From positions 1-64,000 of the forward strand of contig NZ_NQKI01000006.1 in assembly GCF_002269125.1 (NCBI RefSeq): a DNA stretch of 64,000 bases. Direction: 5' to 3'. The first letter of the stretch is position 1. Each line of letters starts with the position of its first letter. This stretch comes from Pseudomonas lundensis (lineage in GTDB: Bacteria; Pseudomonadota; Gammaproteobacteria; Pseudomonadales; Pseudomonadaceae). This document shows, piece after piece, positions 1 through 9,073 of the stretch. The notes under the pieces are model-generated. The model did no database searches. It saw nothing but the letters and a program-made list of their open reading frames with translations, and was not told the origin of the DNA. The position numbers and the translations under genes were made by a program.

Positions 1-123
1 TCTGGCTCATAGGCGGCTCGGATCAGGTGGTCAGGCGTATTTCAGCACATTTGAAAACTTGTTCGGAGATTCCCTAGACGATGGCTTGTGAGTGTCAAAA
101 ATGTGTCAATTGCAGAGTATGTC

Positions 124-2136
124 CTAGGAGGGTTCCGAGCGACGCTGCTGGTAGATCCAGTCAACGATTTCACCCTCTGGCGCATAGCCGCTGACGGTAT
201 CGCGCAACAACTGACGAACACGGGTGTAGTCGTCGTTATCGACTGCGTCCAGCAAACTGGACAAACGTTTCTTCAACTCTTCCCACGACAACATGTCTTC
301 GTTAGCACTCATGATCATCGGGTGCTGAGTCGCGACCACGTTGTCACCAATCAGCAACTCCTCGTAAAGCTTTTCACCGGGGCGCAGGCCGGTGAATTCA
401 ATCTCGATATCGCCATGCAGGTTTTTATCGGAACGGATGCTAAGGCCCGACAAATGAATCATTTTCTCGGCCAGTTCAACGATGCGTACCGGCTCGCCCA
501 TATCCAGCACAAACACATCACCCCCCTGCCCCATGGACCCTGCCTGAATGACCAACTGCGCGGCTTCGGGAATGGTCATGAAGTAACGGGTGATTTTCGG
601 GTGTGTCACGGTCAACGGGCCGCCAGCTTTGATCTGCTTGTGAAACAACGGAATTACAGACCCCGAAGAGCCCAGTACATTGCCGAAGCGCACCATCGTG
701 AAGCGGGTTTTATTGACGTGAGAGACATTGGCCTTGTCCCCGAACAACACCGGAGCCACTTCCCGGCTTAACGCTTGCAAGGTCATTTCCGCCAGACGCT
801 TGGTGCTACCCATCACATTGGTTGGCCGTACGGCTTTATCGGTCGAGATCAACACAAAGTTAGCGACGCCAGCCTGCAACGCTGCCTGAGCCGTGTTTAG
901 CGTTCCGATGACATTGTTGAGCACACCTTCAGCGATATTGTGCTCAACCATCGGCACATGCTTATACGCAGCCGCGTGATAAACCGTATCCACACTCCAG
1001 GTCCGCATCACATCCAGCAACTTCGGCTGGTTGCGCACAGACCCCAGAATCGGCAACACCCTGACCGAAAGCGACTCTCGATTAACCCGCTGCTCAAGCT
1101 CCGACAAGATGCTGTAAAGGTTGAACTCACTGTGTTCGAACAACAGCAACGTGGTCGGACGCAAAGCCAGAATCTGACGGCAGAGCTCGGAACCGATGGA
1201 ACCGCCCGCACCCGTAACCAGAACGCTCTGACCCTTGATGCAATGCTCAAGCAGTTCGCCCTGGGCTGGTACTGCGTCCCTGCCAAGCAAGTCAGCGATA
1301 TCCACTTCCTGAATATCGTCAACCTTCACCCGGCCACTGGCCAAATCCATGAAGCCGGGAACACTGCGTACGTGCAGCGGGAACCCTTCAAGCAAGCCGA
1401 GAATCTCGCGGCGTCGTCCCCGGGAAGAAGACGGAATCGCCAACAGCAACTCTTGTGCGCCAGTGCGATCAATCATTTGCTGAATATTGTCGGGCTTAAA
1501 CACCTGCAACCCTGAAATCACCCGATCGGCAATGCTCTCGTCATCATCGATGAACGCCACAGGCCGCATGACCCGCCCCATGCGCAGGGCCGCCACCAAC
1601 TGATTACCGGCAGCACCGGCGCCATAAATGGCAACACGCGGCAGGCCGTCATCACGGCTGGTAAACGGCACATGCTGAGCGGCGGCAAACCAGTCACCAA
1701 GGAAATACTGACGCATGCCCAAGCGCAGGCCACCGAGCATGATAAGACTCAACCACCAGTAGTTGAAAATGATCGAGCGCGGGACAACGTTGTCGTGATT
1801 GCTGTACCAATACACGACAACCGCCAGGACCAGCGCAGATAGACTGACAGCTTTGATAATCGCAATAAGCGCATCGTTGCCGAAATAACGCATCACCGCT
1901 CGGTACATACCGAAACGTATGAACAGGGGAATGGCGATAATTGGAGCGCACAGGAATAACCATGCATGCATCGAGACGGGGTTGATCATTTCGTCAACGC
2001 CCAGACGCACGACAAAAGCGAGCCACAGTGCTAACCAGACCAAAACAACGTCAGTGACGACTTGCAAAACCCGCTTTTGACGCCGCGAGAGGTTGAGTAA
2101 ATACGCTCGAATTTTATCCATAACCCCTTTGAACAC
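124..2136 (-). CDS. wbpM: WbpM/PglF-type nucleotide-sugar 4,6-dehydratase
   Basis: Membrane-anchored dehydratase that converts UDP-GlcNAc to its 4-keto-6-deoxy form, the entry to QuiNAc, FucNAc and bacillosamine-type sugars. Four hydrophobic segments fill roughly residues 25-145. A first Rossmann-like region holds GAGAAGNQL near 172, and the catalytic domain starts with TGAGGSIGSE at 308-317. The S-T-D-K motif at 431-434, followed by Met442 and Lys446, is the WbpM/PglF signature in which Met replaces the usual SDR tyrosine. The start is GTG at 2136 with GGAG eight bases upstream; an in-frame ATG five codons later lacks usable spacing. It is the last gene of the O-antigen operon, the position wbpM holds in other Pseudomonas. 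The family and reaction are well established; the exact product here is inferred. Confidence 0.95.
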   Translation of the reverse strand: MFKGVMDKIRAYLLNLSRRQKRVLQVVTDVVLVWLALWLAFVVRLGVDEMINPVSMHAWLFLCAPIIAIPLFIRFGMYRAVMRYFGNDALIAIIKAVSLSALVLAVVVYWYSNHDNVVPRSIIFNYWWLSLIMLGGLRLGMRQYFLGDWFAAAQHVPFTSRDDGLPRVAIYGAGAAGNQLVAALRMGRVMRPVAFIDDDESIADRVISGLQVFKPDNIQQMIDRTGAQELLLAIPSSSRGRRREILGLLEGFPLHVRSVPGFMDLASGRVKVDDIQEVDIADLLGRDAVPAQGELLEHCIKGQSVLVTGAGGSIGSELCRQILALRPTTLLLFEHSEFNLYSILSELEQRVNRESLSVRVLPILGSVRNQPKLLDVMRTWSVDTVYHAAAYKHVPMVEHNIAEGVLNNVIGTLNTAQAALQAGVANFVLISTDKAVRPTNVMGSTKRLAEMTLQALSREVAPVLFGDKANVSHVNKTRFTMVRFGNVLGSSGSVIPLFHKQIKAGGPLTVTHPKITRYFMTIPEAAQLVIQAGSMGQGGDVFVLDMGEPVRIVELAEKMIHLSGLSIRSDKNLHGDIEIEFTGLRPGEKLYEELLIGDNVVATQHPMIMSANEDMLSWEELKKRLSSLLDAVDNDDYTRVRQLLRDTVSGYAPEGEIVDWIYQQRRSEPS

Positions 2137-2205
2137 CTATGCCGCTCCAAAATACTGCCCGCAGTATACAAACCTGCGCCACACACTACTTCAATAACTG
2201 ATGCT

Positions 2206-3384
2206 TTAAACCTCGGTAGCCTGCTGAACGACGTCGCTCATCACTTTGCAGGTCAGCTCGATTTCTTGTTCAGTCAACGTTGGATGAACCAAAAACATCA
2301 TGCTCGTTTCGCCCAATTCCTTGGCATTGGCAAGACGCTGCGAAGGTCTCCAGCCCGTGTTATCAAAAGCTTTCTCCAAATAAACTTCTGAGCAGGAACC
2401 TGAGAAAGCCGGAACCCCGCGCGCCGCAATTTCATTCAGGATGCGATCACGCGACCAATCTGCTTTCAGACATTCAGGCCGTATAAACACATAAGCCTTA
2501 TACGCCGCGTGCACATCCTCATTCGGTATGACAGGAACGCGCAAGGCCGGCAAGTGCCCGGCTGCCTCCCAAATGCGGGTAGCATTTTTGATACGGGCTG
2601 CTTGCCATTCATGCATACGACGCAGTTGTATGCGCCCTATGACAGCTTGAACTTCAAGCATCCGCCAGTTAGTCCCGAAACTCTCATGCAGCCATCGGAA
2701 ACCCGGTGCATGCTCGCGTTCGTACACCGCCTCCCAGCTCTTACCATGATCCTTGTAAGCCCACATATCGGCCCACAGTTGACGATCATTGGTGGTGACC
2801 ATACCGCCCTCACCTCCCGTCGTCATGATCTTGTCCTGACAGAAAGACCAAGCGCCAATGTGACCTATTGAGCCAACCGGACGCCCCTTGTAACGGGCGC
2901 CGTGCGCTTGGGCGCAGTCTTCGATGACTTTTAATCCATGTTCATTGGCCAATTCCATGATCGGATCCATGTCGCAGGGCCAACCCGCCAAATGCACACA
3001 GATCAATGCCTTGGTACGGGGTGTCATGACAGACTTGATGGTTTGCGCCGTGAAATTTTGCGAGTCAAGATCAACATCCGCAAAAACCGGAACCGCTCCG
3101 GCATTAACGATACTGGACACCGAAGCGAGAAAAGTACGAGATGTGACGATGACTTCGTCGCCCGCGCCTATGCCCAGAGCTTTTAAGGCCAAATCCAATG
3201 CCACCGTGCCATTAGCCAGTGCGACCGCATACTCAGTACCTGACCAGGCAGCGAATTCCTTCTCAAAGGTGCGTGTTTCCTGGCCTGTCCAATAATTAAC
3301 CTTGTTGGACAGGATGACATCACGAACAGCATTGGCCTCTTCTTCAGTAAAAGAGGGCCAAGGAGAAAATTTGGTATTCAGCAC
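2206..3384 (-). CDS. DegT/DnrJ/EryC1/StrS PLP-dependent sugar aminotransferase
   Basis: PLP-dependent aminotransferase that puts an amino group on a keto-sugar nucleotide. Lys185 in SFCQDKIMTTGG is the predicted Schiff-base lysine, followed by the glycine-rich GGEGG of the family. The 392-residue length is normal. It lies just before wbpM in the operon, so the likely substrate is the 4-keto-6-deoxy sugar made by WbpM, giving a 4-amino sugar (PglE-like role). The next genes upstream encode acyl chemistry and a PglD-like acyltransferase, which fits an amino sugar that is then acylated. The exact sugar and stereochemistry cannot be read from the sequence. Confidence 0.9.
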   Translation of the reverse strand: MLNTKFSPWPSFTEEEANAVRDVILSNKVNYWTGQETRTFEKEFAAWSGTEYAVALANGTVALDLALKALGIGAGDEVIVTSRTFLASVSSIVNAGAVPVFADVDLDSQNFTAQTIKSVMTPRTKALICVHLAGWPCDMDPIMELANEHGLKVIEDCAQAHGARYKGRPVGSIGHIGAWSFCQDKIMTTGGEGGMVTTNDRQLWADMWAYKDHGKSWEAVYEREHAPGFRWLHESFGTNWRMLEVQAVIGRIQLRRMHEWQAARIKNATRIWEAAGHLPALRVPVIPNEDVHAAYKAYVFIRPECLKADWSRDRILNEIAARGVPAFSGSCSEVYLEKAFDNTGWRPSQRLANAKELGETSMMFLVHPTLTEQEIELTCKVMSDVVQQATEV

Positions 3385-3430
3385 GGAAACCTCGAAAAAA
3401 CGCTGAAAGTAGATAGTTCGCCCTGCGGGC

Positions 3431-4447
3431 TTACCATTTGATTACGCAACCTGCCCACGAATAACCCACGCCAAAACCCACACCCACTACAGTTTTACCC
3501 GGCGTCAAAACGCCTTTAACCATCAACTCTTTTAACGCGATGGGAATACTGGACGACACGGTATTTCCGCAGTGCTCAAATTCAGCTATAAATTTATCCG
3601 CTGGTAGCTTCAAGCGCCGACGCAAAGAGTCAAGCATGAATTTGTTTGCTTGGTGAAAGGCGAATAAATCCACCTCTTCCAGGGTAAAAGACTCATCAAA
3701 TAGCGACGCAAAAAGCTGAGGAATACGCGTCATGGAAAATTCGAATATAGCGGAGCCATTCATATATAAATTAGCGTCAGTGCGCGCATTACCGCTGTCA
3801 TCCGTATAAAGCTCAGGAGCTTCATTCAATGCAGAAGGGTGGCGCGCACCGCCGATGGGTACGATCAGATTTTTAGCACCTGCACCATCAGTCCCATAAC
3901 GGAAGCGGTCAATATATGGTCCGCCTTCTGTGGCCTGTATTAACGTCGCTGCAGCGGCATCACCAAATAAAGTGCGGACACTTTTATCTGCCGGGTGAAT
4001 ATATTTACTGTAGGTTTCAGCCGTAACCAGGACAACATTTTTAGCCTGCCCGGTTTCAATTAAACCTTTGGCCAGGCCTAGCCCATAGATAAATCCTGAA
4101 CAGCCCTGGTTGTAATCAAACGCGCCACATTGAGTGGATAGACGTAAACGGTCTTGAAGAATACAAGCCGTCGCTGGCAAAAAATAATCCGGGCTTTGTG
4201 TGCACAGAATGATGAAGTCAATGGCTGACCGATCAAGATCAATGGCATTCAGGAGCTTTTCGCAGGCCTGAAAAGCCAGATCAGATGCGCACTCATCCAC
4301 ACCAACAATCTGGCGGTTATTGATGCCTGTTTTACCGAAAATTTTGTCTACGTTCCACTCCGGAAAATCACGCGACAAATCTTCATTCGAAAGCGTTTGT
4401 GCGGGAAGGACATACTCAATGGCTGCAATTTTAGCGAACTGGCTCAT
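3431..4447 (-). CDS. KAS III-type 3-oxoacyl-ACP synthase (first copy)
   Basis: Thiolase-fold condensing enzyme of the FabH family, which joins an acyl-CoA starter to malonyl-ACP. The triad is Cys116 (in DYNQGCSGF), His265 (in FHQANKF) and Asn295 (in CGNTVSS). At 338 residues the length is typical. It sits in an O-antigen operon with its own ACP, a ketoreductase and a second KAS III at 5873-6955, so it probably makes a short acyl group for sugar N-acylation and not membrane lipid. It ends 46 bases before the aminotransferase gene and starts 5 bases after the PglD-like gene. Starter and chain length are unknown. Confidence 0.9.
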   Translation of the reverse strand: MSQFAKIAAIEYVLPAQTLSNEDLSRDFPEWNVDKIFGKTGINNRQIVGVDECASDLAFQACEKLLNAIDLDRSAIDFIILCTQSPDYFLPATACILQDRLRLSTQCGAFDYNQGCSGFIYGLGLAKGLIETGQAKNVVLVTAETYSKYIHPADKSVRTLFGDAAAATLIQATEGGPYIDRFRYGTDGAGAKNLIVPIGGARHPSALNEAPELYTDDSGNARTDANLYMNGSAIFEFSMTRIPQLFASLFDESFTLEEVDLFAFHQANKFMLDSLRRRLKLPADKFIAEFEHCGNTVSSSIPIALKELMVKGVLTPGKTVVGVGFGVGYSWAGCVIKW

Positions 4448-4452
4448 TTTAC

Positions 4453-5118
4453 TTATCCCGAAATACGCTTGGCTGGAACACCGAAAACAGTGACACCGGG
4501 GGCAACCTTTCTAATCGCCACACTTCCCGCACCGACAACCGCGTACTCGCCGATGATCACATTTGGCACAACTACAGCATGGGAACCCAGAAAAGCACCC
4601 TCGCGAAGTTTGACACCGCCTGTGACATCGCAATGACCGCTAAGTGTGCAAAAATTCGCAATCGACGAATCATGCCCGATGGTGCACGCTGAGTTAATCG
4701 TCACGAACTCACCCACCTCCAGATCAGTGGAAAGTACGGTAAATGGGCAAATTACTGTGCCCTTACCGACTACGACATTCGTGCCGATAACAACACTGGG
4801 ATGAATAAGCGTAAAGAACTCAACACCTCTTGCAAGCAACTTTTCAGTCAGGCGTTTTTTGACCACCGGATTGGCAATTGCGCACACTACATACGTGTTG
4901 GGTTGAGGTTGATAATCCTCGATAGTGGACAAAATAGGTGCAACGCCTGGAAATGCGTTTAATGAGTCAGCAGTGTCATCAATAAACCCGGCGATTTCCC
5001 AGACAGCGTCAATTGTCGGTTGGCACATGCCCTGTTTAATCGCGTCAATGAGCCAAGCGTTTACCTCACGTCCAAAGCCCCCCGCACCCATAATGACTAG
5101 CTTTTTGGTTACGCTCAT
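4453..5118 (-). CDS. PglD/NeuD-family sugar O/N-acyltransferase
   Basis: Hexapeptide-repeat acyltransferase with an N-terminal nucleotide-binding half (MGAGGFGRE at residues 10-18) and a C-terminal left-handed beta helix. His149 in TIGHDSS matches the catalytic base of PglD, which acetylates the 4-amino group of UDP-4-amino sugars using acetyl-CoA. Its start overlaps the SDR stop by four bases (ATGA), so the two are translationally coupled. With an ACP and condensing enzymes in the same operon, the donor may be a hydroxyacyl-ACP or -CoA instead of acetyl-CoA. The family is secure; the donor is inference. Confidence 0.88.
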   Translation of the reverse strand: MSVTKKLVIMGAGGFGREVNAWLIDAIKQGMCQPTIDAVWEIAGFIDDTADSLNAFPGVAPILSTIEDYQPQPNTYVVCAIANPVVKKRLTEKLLARGVEFFTLIHPSVVIGTNVVVGKGTVICPFTVLSTDLEVGEFVTINSACTIGHDSSIANFCTLSGHCDVTGGVKLREGAFLGSHAVVVPNVIIGEYAVVGAGSVAIRKVAPGVTVFGVPAKRISG

Positions 5119-5876
5119 GCCAGGTATCCTCCATCCACAACCAACGCAGTCCCCGTTACCCAGCGAGCGGCGGGAGACAACAAATAGTTGGCAGCATAGG
5201 CAACGTCTAGCGGATTACCGAATCCCAATGGGTGGCGCTGCTCAATGGCCTTCATGGAGTCAGCGCCTACCAGACTCTCTAGGGTGTCCACCAGTTCAGT
5301 CTGCACCACGCCTGGGGCAATGGCATTGACACGGATCCCCTCGCGAGCTAATTCAACTGCAGCAGCACGCACCATCGATTCAACAGCGCCCTTACTGGCG
5401 CAATACCCCATCAATGCCGGTTCGCCCGCCTTGGCCATAACAGAAGACACCAGGACGATACTGGAGTCGGTATTGCAAACACCTTTCTGGCGGAAGGCTT
5501 TAATAAGAGAAAAGCCTGACGTCACATTGGTGGACATAATCTTTTCCCAATGCGCGAGGCTGGTTGCCCGTATTGGCATTGGCAATTGCACACCTGCAGC
5601 ATGAACCAGCCCATCAAAGGGAGAGGACGCTTTCGCAACAGATTTCATCCACTGCGAAATGTCAGAACCATCAAGGAAATCAACGGTTTCAACTGCGTGA
5701 TCGAGGCCTTCCATCATGCTGAGTGTATGCTCAAGACGACCGATATCACGCGCCGCCAAGGTCACCCTTGCCCCTTGTTTGCTGAGCCATATAGCCACTT
5801 GGCGGCCAATACCCGAGGACGCACCCGTGACAAGAATATGCTTGCCTGCCAAGGAAAAAGGATTAAAAGGCATCAA
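5115..5876 (-). CDS. FabG-like SDR oxidoreductase (probable 3-ketoacyl reductase)
   Basis: Classical short-chain dehydrogenase of 253 residues. It has the TGASSGIG cofactor motif at 17-24, the NAAG-like VHAAG at 91-95, Ser144/145, and the Tyr158-x3-Lys162 pair in YCASK. The C-terminal VTGTALVVDGGY is shared with FabG-type reductases. It overlaps both neighbours by four bases (ATGA), between a KAS III and a PglD-like acyltransferase. That context makes reduction of a 3-oxoacyl thioester to a 3-hydroxyacyl group the most likely job. A role on a sugar keto group cannot be excluded. Confidence 0.88.
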   Translation of the reverse strand: MMPFNPFSLAGKHILVTGASSGIGRQVAIWLSKQGARVTLAARDIGRLEHTLSMMEGLDHAVETVDFLDGSDISQWMKSVAKASSPFDGLVHAAGVQLPMPIRATSLAHWEKIMSTNVTSGFSLIKAFRQKGVCNTDSSIVLVSSVMAKAGEPALMGYCASKGAVESMVRAAAVELAREGIRVNAIAPGVVQTELVDTLESLVGADSMKAIEQRHPLGFGNPLDVAYAANYLLSPAARWVTGTALVVDGGYLA

Positions 5877-6955
5877 GATAAAATCTCCGCATCAGAGGCT
5901 GAAGTGATCGTCAAAGGGCTGATCCAAACGTTATCGAACTCAGCAATACAGCCAGCCCAAGAGTAGCCAACACCAAAGCCCGCCAACATTAATCGGCCAG
6001 AGAGGTTCCCACCTGCTTTACCTGTGTGCAAGCTGATGGCAAGTGGAATCGATGCACAACTGGTATTACCTACATCCGTGACATCCAGCACAACTTTCTC
6101 TCGATCCAACTTCATTCGTTTAACCAAATGATCGAGCATAAATCGATTGGCCTGGTGGAACACATATTTATCAATGTCTTTTCCGGTCGCTGCATTCGCT
6201 TCATGCAAAGCAGTCACTAATGCTGGAACGCGAGCCAGGGTGAAGGCAAAGATTTCAGCCCCGTTCATGTAAAGATCGTAAGGCCCACGCACGCCTTCTT
6301 CGACCGTATGTGTCGAGCTACCGTTCCTGTCTCTATAACCACCTGCCGGGACAACCAGATTCAGTGCACCGCGGCCATCCGTCCCCAAGACAAACGGAAT
6401 ATCTGAGGCAGAGGGATCAAAGTCCAGCAGCGTTGCTGTCCCGGCATCACCAAAAAGAGCAGCCACAGAACGGTCTGCAGGTGAGACTATTTTGCTGATG
6501 GTATCGCCTACCAGTAACAGTGCACGCCTGCTTCCTCCACCAGATAACAGGGAGGATGCCATCCACAACCCATACACATAACCCGAGCACCCCATCGCGA
6601 CATCAAACGCCGCGGTTTGCATAGGCAAGCCCAGACGCTCCTGCAATACACACGCGGTTGCAGGAAGTGTGTAATCGTGGGTCTGTGAGACAAAAATCAG
6701 GGTATCGATAGAACTTTTATCTACGCCTAAATCTGCAATGAGACGCTCTGCAGCAGAAACACACAAATCAGAAGAGCATTCTTGCGTGACGACATGGCGG
6801 CGTTCGACCCCGGTACTACCAATAATTTTATTGACACTGTCGGCGCCAAAAGAGTCGTACAAGGACGTTACCTCCTCTACCTTTTCCGGCAGGGCACAGG
6901 CAATACCTTTAATACGTACATTCTTGACTAATCGAACTTGATTATTGGCGGTCAT
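5873..6955 (-). CDS. KAS III-type 3-oxoacyl-ACP synthase (second copy)
   Basis: Second FabH-like condensing enzyme in the operon, 360 residues from the ATG at 6955, which has GGGAG six bases upstream. A TTG 14 codons earlier opens the frame but has no better support. The triad is Cys123 (in VAMGCSGYV), His267 (FHQANRF) and Asn297 (VGNTSCA). It differs clearly from the copy at 3431-4447, so this is not a recent duplication. Two different condensing enzymes with one ketoreductase would allow two rounds of chain extension. The stop overlaps the SDR start by four bases. Confidence 0.9.
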   Translation of the reverse strand: MTANNQVRLVKNVRIKGIACALPEKVEEVTSLYDSFGADSVNKIIGSTGVERRHVVTQECSSDLCVSAAERLIADLGVDKSSIDTLIFVSQTHDYTLPATACVLQERLGLPMQTAAFDVAMGCSGYVYGLWMASSLLSGGGSRRALLLVGDTISKIVSPADRSVAALFGDAGTATLLDFDPSASDIPFVLGTDGRGALNLVVPAGGYRDRNGSSTHTVEEGVRGPYDLYMNGAEIFAFTLARVPALVTALHEANAATGKDIDKYVFHQANRFMLDHLVKRMKLDREKVVLDVTDVGNTSCASIPLAISLHTGKAGGNLSGRLMLAGFGVGYSWAGCIAEFDNVWISPLTITSASDAEILS

Positions 6956-7003
6956 CCTACTCTCCCATTCAAACACTGCAGATTCATAGTTAATCAAATT
7001 CGA

Positions 7004-8035
7004 CTAGATGTTCCACTTCGCGCAAGACTTGCGAAAGTGAAGAAGCTTTTGTTCCAAAGTGCTGGTGAAACGAGGGGGCGACGTCGACCATGACTTACTG
7101 GCGATGCGCTTGCAAATCTGGTGGTCTTCATCAAATATCTTTCTGTTTACTTCTGCACTCGACTGCACAAAACCTGACGTCATGTCCTTGTAGCGAGGCT
7201 CACTGTTTTTGACCGGATAAAGACGGCTGGTGAAAAAAGCGGATTCTGTGGACGCCGCGGGAAAGAAATTCTGTACGGAATATGAAAAACCGAACGTAGA
7301 AGAAATCATAGAGAACGGAAAAAGAAAAATGCTCATGTATCCTTGAAAAGCGTCCGTGGCCGCATAAAAACGATTCAAGCTTCTAAGACGCCTGGCAACT
7401 TTCTCATTCTCAACCGGCGAATACCAAATAGAGTTCTCGCCATAAAACTCATTCGTCCCAACACCCAACTCAAGCGTTGCGAGCGTTTCTGTATGAATCA
7501 AGGGAATATGGTAAGGCTCCAGAGCATTTTCGAGGGCAATGGGCCAATCGCACTCAAACGCATAACGATTAAAATCGGCGCGCTCTGCAATGTCCTCGCC
7601 GACCTTCAGCAAGAGAGCGGTGATCTCAGGACCTAATTGAGCGTGCAGCGTTGTTTTAGGGTCGATCGCAAAAAACAGAAACTCACCACAGGCTTCGATT
7701 TTAAATTCATTCAAGGCGGCATGTTCGATAGTGCATCCTTGGAATGTTTTTACGCCCGCAACATTAACCTTGCCGCGCGAGTAACTCCAACCATGGTATA
7801 AGCACTTTACAATCTTGTTGCCATAATCCTCAGTGAAAAATCTCGCACCGCGGTGAGGACAAAGGTTGTCGAAGGCGACGTAATTACCCTTATCATTAAT
7901 AACGAGAACTTCGAAATCTTTAATATCAAAACGGATGAAATCCCTGTCATTTGCAAGTTCAGATGTGTGCGCAATGGGATGCCAATACGACCGTATCAAG
8001 TCATCCGATATTTTTGTAGATTCCAAAACACTCAT
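7004..8035 (-). CDS. Rieske [2Fe-2S] non-heme iron oxygenase, terminal subunit
   Basis: Oxygenase alpha subunit of 343 residues. The Rieske cluster ligands are Cys59-x-His61 and Cys78-x2-His81 (CPHRG and CLYHGW). The mononuclear iron site is predicted at His176 and His181 in the motif N170-x2-E173-x2-H176-x4-H181. Glu173 stands where most family members have the bridging Asp. The start is the ATG at 8035 behind an AGGAGGGGCAGG stretch; a GTG 14 codons upstream is possible. No reductase or ferredoxin gene lies nearby, so electrons must come from elsewhere. It probably hydroxylates the acyl chain or the sugar made by its neighbours. Substrate unknown. Confidence 0.85.
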   Translation of the reverse strand: MSVLESTKISDDLIRSYWHPIAHTSELANDRDFIRFDIKDFEVLVINDKGNYVAFDNLCPHRGARFFTEDYGNKIVKCLYHGWSYSRGKVNVAGVKTFQGCTIEHAALNEFKIEACGEFLFFAIDPKTTLHAQLGPEITALLLKVGEDIAERADFNRYAFECDWPIALENALEPYHIPLIHTETLATLELGVGTNEFYGENSIWYSPVENEKVARRLRSLNRFYAATDAFQGYMSIFLFPFSMISSTFGFSYSVQNFFPAASTESAFFTSRLYPVKNSEPRYKDMTSGFVQSSAEVNRKIFDEDHQICKRIASKSWSTSPPRFTSTLEQKLLHFRKSCAKWNI

Positions 8036-8124
8036 ATCAAACCTGCCCCTCCTGGAACAATGCACCGATACATTCACTGAACCGTCAGACCTGATAACAC
8101 ACTAGGCACGAACCGATTCACCCT

Positions 8125-8168
8125 CGATAAAAAAAGCAAATGCTCAACTGAATATTCAGCTGAGCATT
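8125..8168 (-). terminator. Rho-independent terminator between the acp and Rieske genes
   Basis: An inverted repeat at 8139-8168 (15-base arms, one mismatch) is followed on the minus strand by a T-rich run at 8128-8138. It lies in the 163-base gap between the acyl carrier protein gene and the Rieske gene, inside the operon. Confidence 0.8.
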
Positions 8169-8198
8169 AAAATGACTAGGACCCCGAACTGTGCTTAT

Positions 8199-8405
8199 TC
8201 AAGCAGCTACCAGTTCAACCACCTGATCAACCGTTTCACACTTATTGAGGCGATCGGCAGATATAGTTTTGTTCAAGCGTTCATCGACAAGCGCCATGAA
8301 CGTGACAACGGCAATCGAATCCCAATCTAACGCCTGACCCAGAGCAATAGTATTTTCGTCAGCTTCCATCGATTCTTCAATCAAACGTAAAATTTCATTG
8401 CTCAT
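8199..8405 (-). CDS. Dedicated acyl carrier protein
   Basis: Acidic 68-residue protein with the phosphopantetheine attachment site at Ser30 in LDWDSIA, followed by a helix-rich C-terminal half typical of ACPs. It would hold the growing acyl chain for the two KAS III enzymes and the SDR reductase encoded further along the same operon. It starts two bases before the stop-side end of the phosphoglycosyl transferase gene, so the two are probably co-translated, and it ends just before a strong terminator. It is shorter than housekeeping AcpP (about 78 residues), as usual for pathway-specific carriers. Confidence 0.88.
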   Translation of the reverse strand: MSNEILRLIEESMEADENTIALGQALDWDSIAVVTFMALVDERLNKTISADRLNKCETVDQVVELVAA

Positions 8406-8407
8406 AA

Positions 8408-9034
8408 TTAACGCCTCTCACTAAACGATTTATCTTTTTCAACCACCGAGCCTGTAAACGGCTCCATCGTCGCATTATTCTCTTGTGATATACCTTCCTT
8501 GATGAGCACTTTTCGCACCGTCAGGAAGAGAATTTTCACATCCAACCACAATGACCTGTTATCGACGTACCAGACGTCAAGCTTGAATTTTTCATCCCAG
8601 CTCAGGCTATTACGACCATTCACTTGCGCCCAGCCCGTCACACCTGGCCTGACCTCATGACGCCGATTTTGAGCGGCAGTATAAAGCGGAAGGTACTGCA
8701 TTAACAAAGGTCTTGGTCCAACCAGGCTCATCTCACCTTTCAGGACATTCCACAGCTCCGGAAGTTCATCCAGACTGCTGGCACGCAGAAAGCTGCCAAA
8801 TGGTGTCATTCGCTCACTGTCTGGCAAGGGTCGACCGCTACCGTCTGTAGCCTCACGCATTGTGCGAAATTTGATCATCTGAAAAGGAGCACCATTCTTG
8901 CCTGGCCGCAACTGCCTGAAGAGGACAGGGCCGCCAAGTTTACGGCGGATCATCCACGCAAGAATCAGGATCAACGGAGAAAGCAATAATAGTCCGAAAA
9001 AAGAACACACGATGTCGAACGATCGTTTCAGCAT
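8408..9034 (-). CDS. PglC-like monotopic phosphoglycosyl transferase
   Basis: Initiating sugar-phosphate transferase that loads the first sugar of the repeat unit on undecaprenyl phosphate at the inner membrane. It has the N-terminal re-entrant hydrophobic segment (about residues 10-30), the KFRTM motif, the catalytic Asp-Glu of SSLDELPEL, and the SLVGPRPLL and [10 protein letters not shown] motifs. At 208 residues it is the minimal PglC size without the extra membrane domain of WcaJ. The PglC type fits the WbpM/DegT/PglD-like genes of this operon, which point to an acylated diamino-trideoxy sugar as the first residue. No WecA/WbpL-type transferase is seen in the window. Confidence 0.92.
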   Translation of the reverse strand: MLKRSFDIVCSFFGLLLLSPLILILAWMIRRKLGGPVLFRQLRPGKNGAPFQMIKFRTMREATDGSGRPLPDSERMTPFGSFLRASSLDELPELWNVLKGEMSLVGPRPLLMQYLPLYTAAQNRRHEVRPGVTGWAQVNGRNSLSWDEKFKLDVWYVDNRSLWLDVKILFLTVRKVLIKEGISQENNATMEPFTGSVVEKDKSFSERR

Positions 9035-9073
9035 CAGTTAACACCACCTAACCATAAGATCACCACCCCAACA

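Noticed and set aside
1..123. Possible gene or terminator downstream of wbpM
   Set aside because: No convincing frame or hairpin with T-run was seen in this short end piece.
3431..6955. The two KAS III genes as a recent tandem duplication
   Set aside because: The proteins share the fold and triad but differ widely, and two other genes lie between them.
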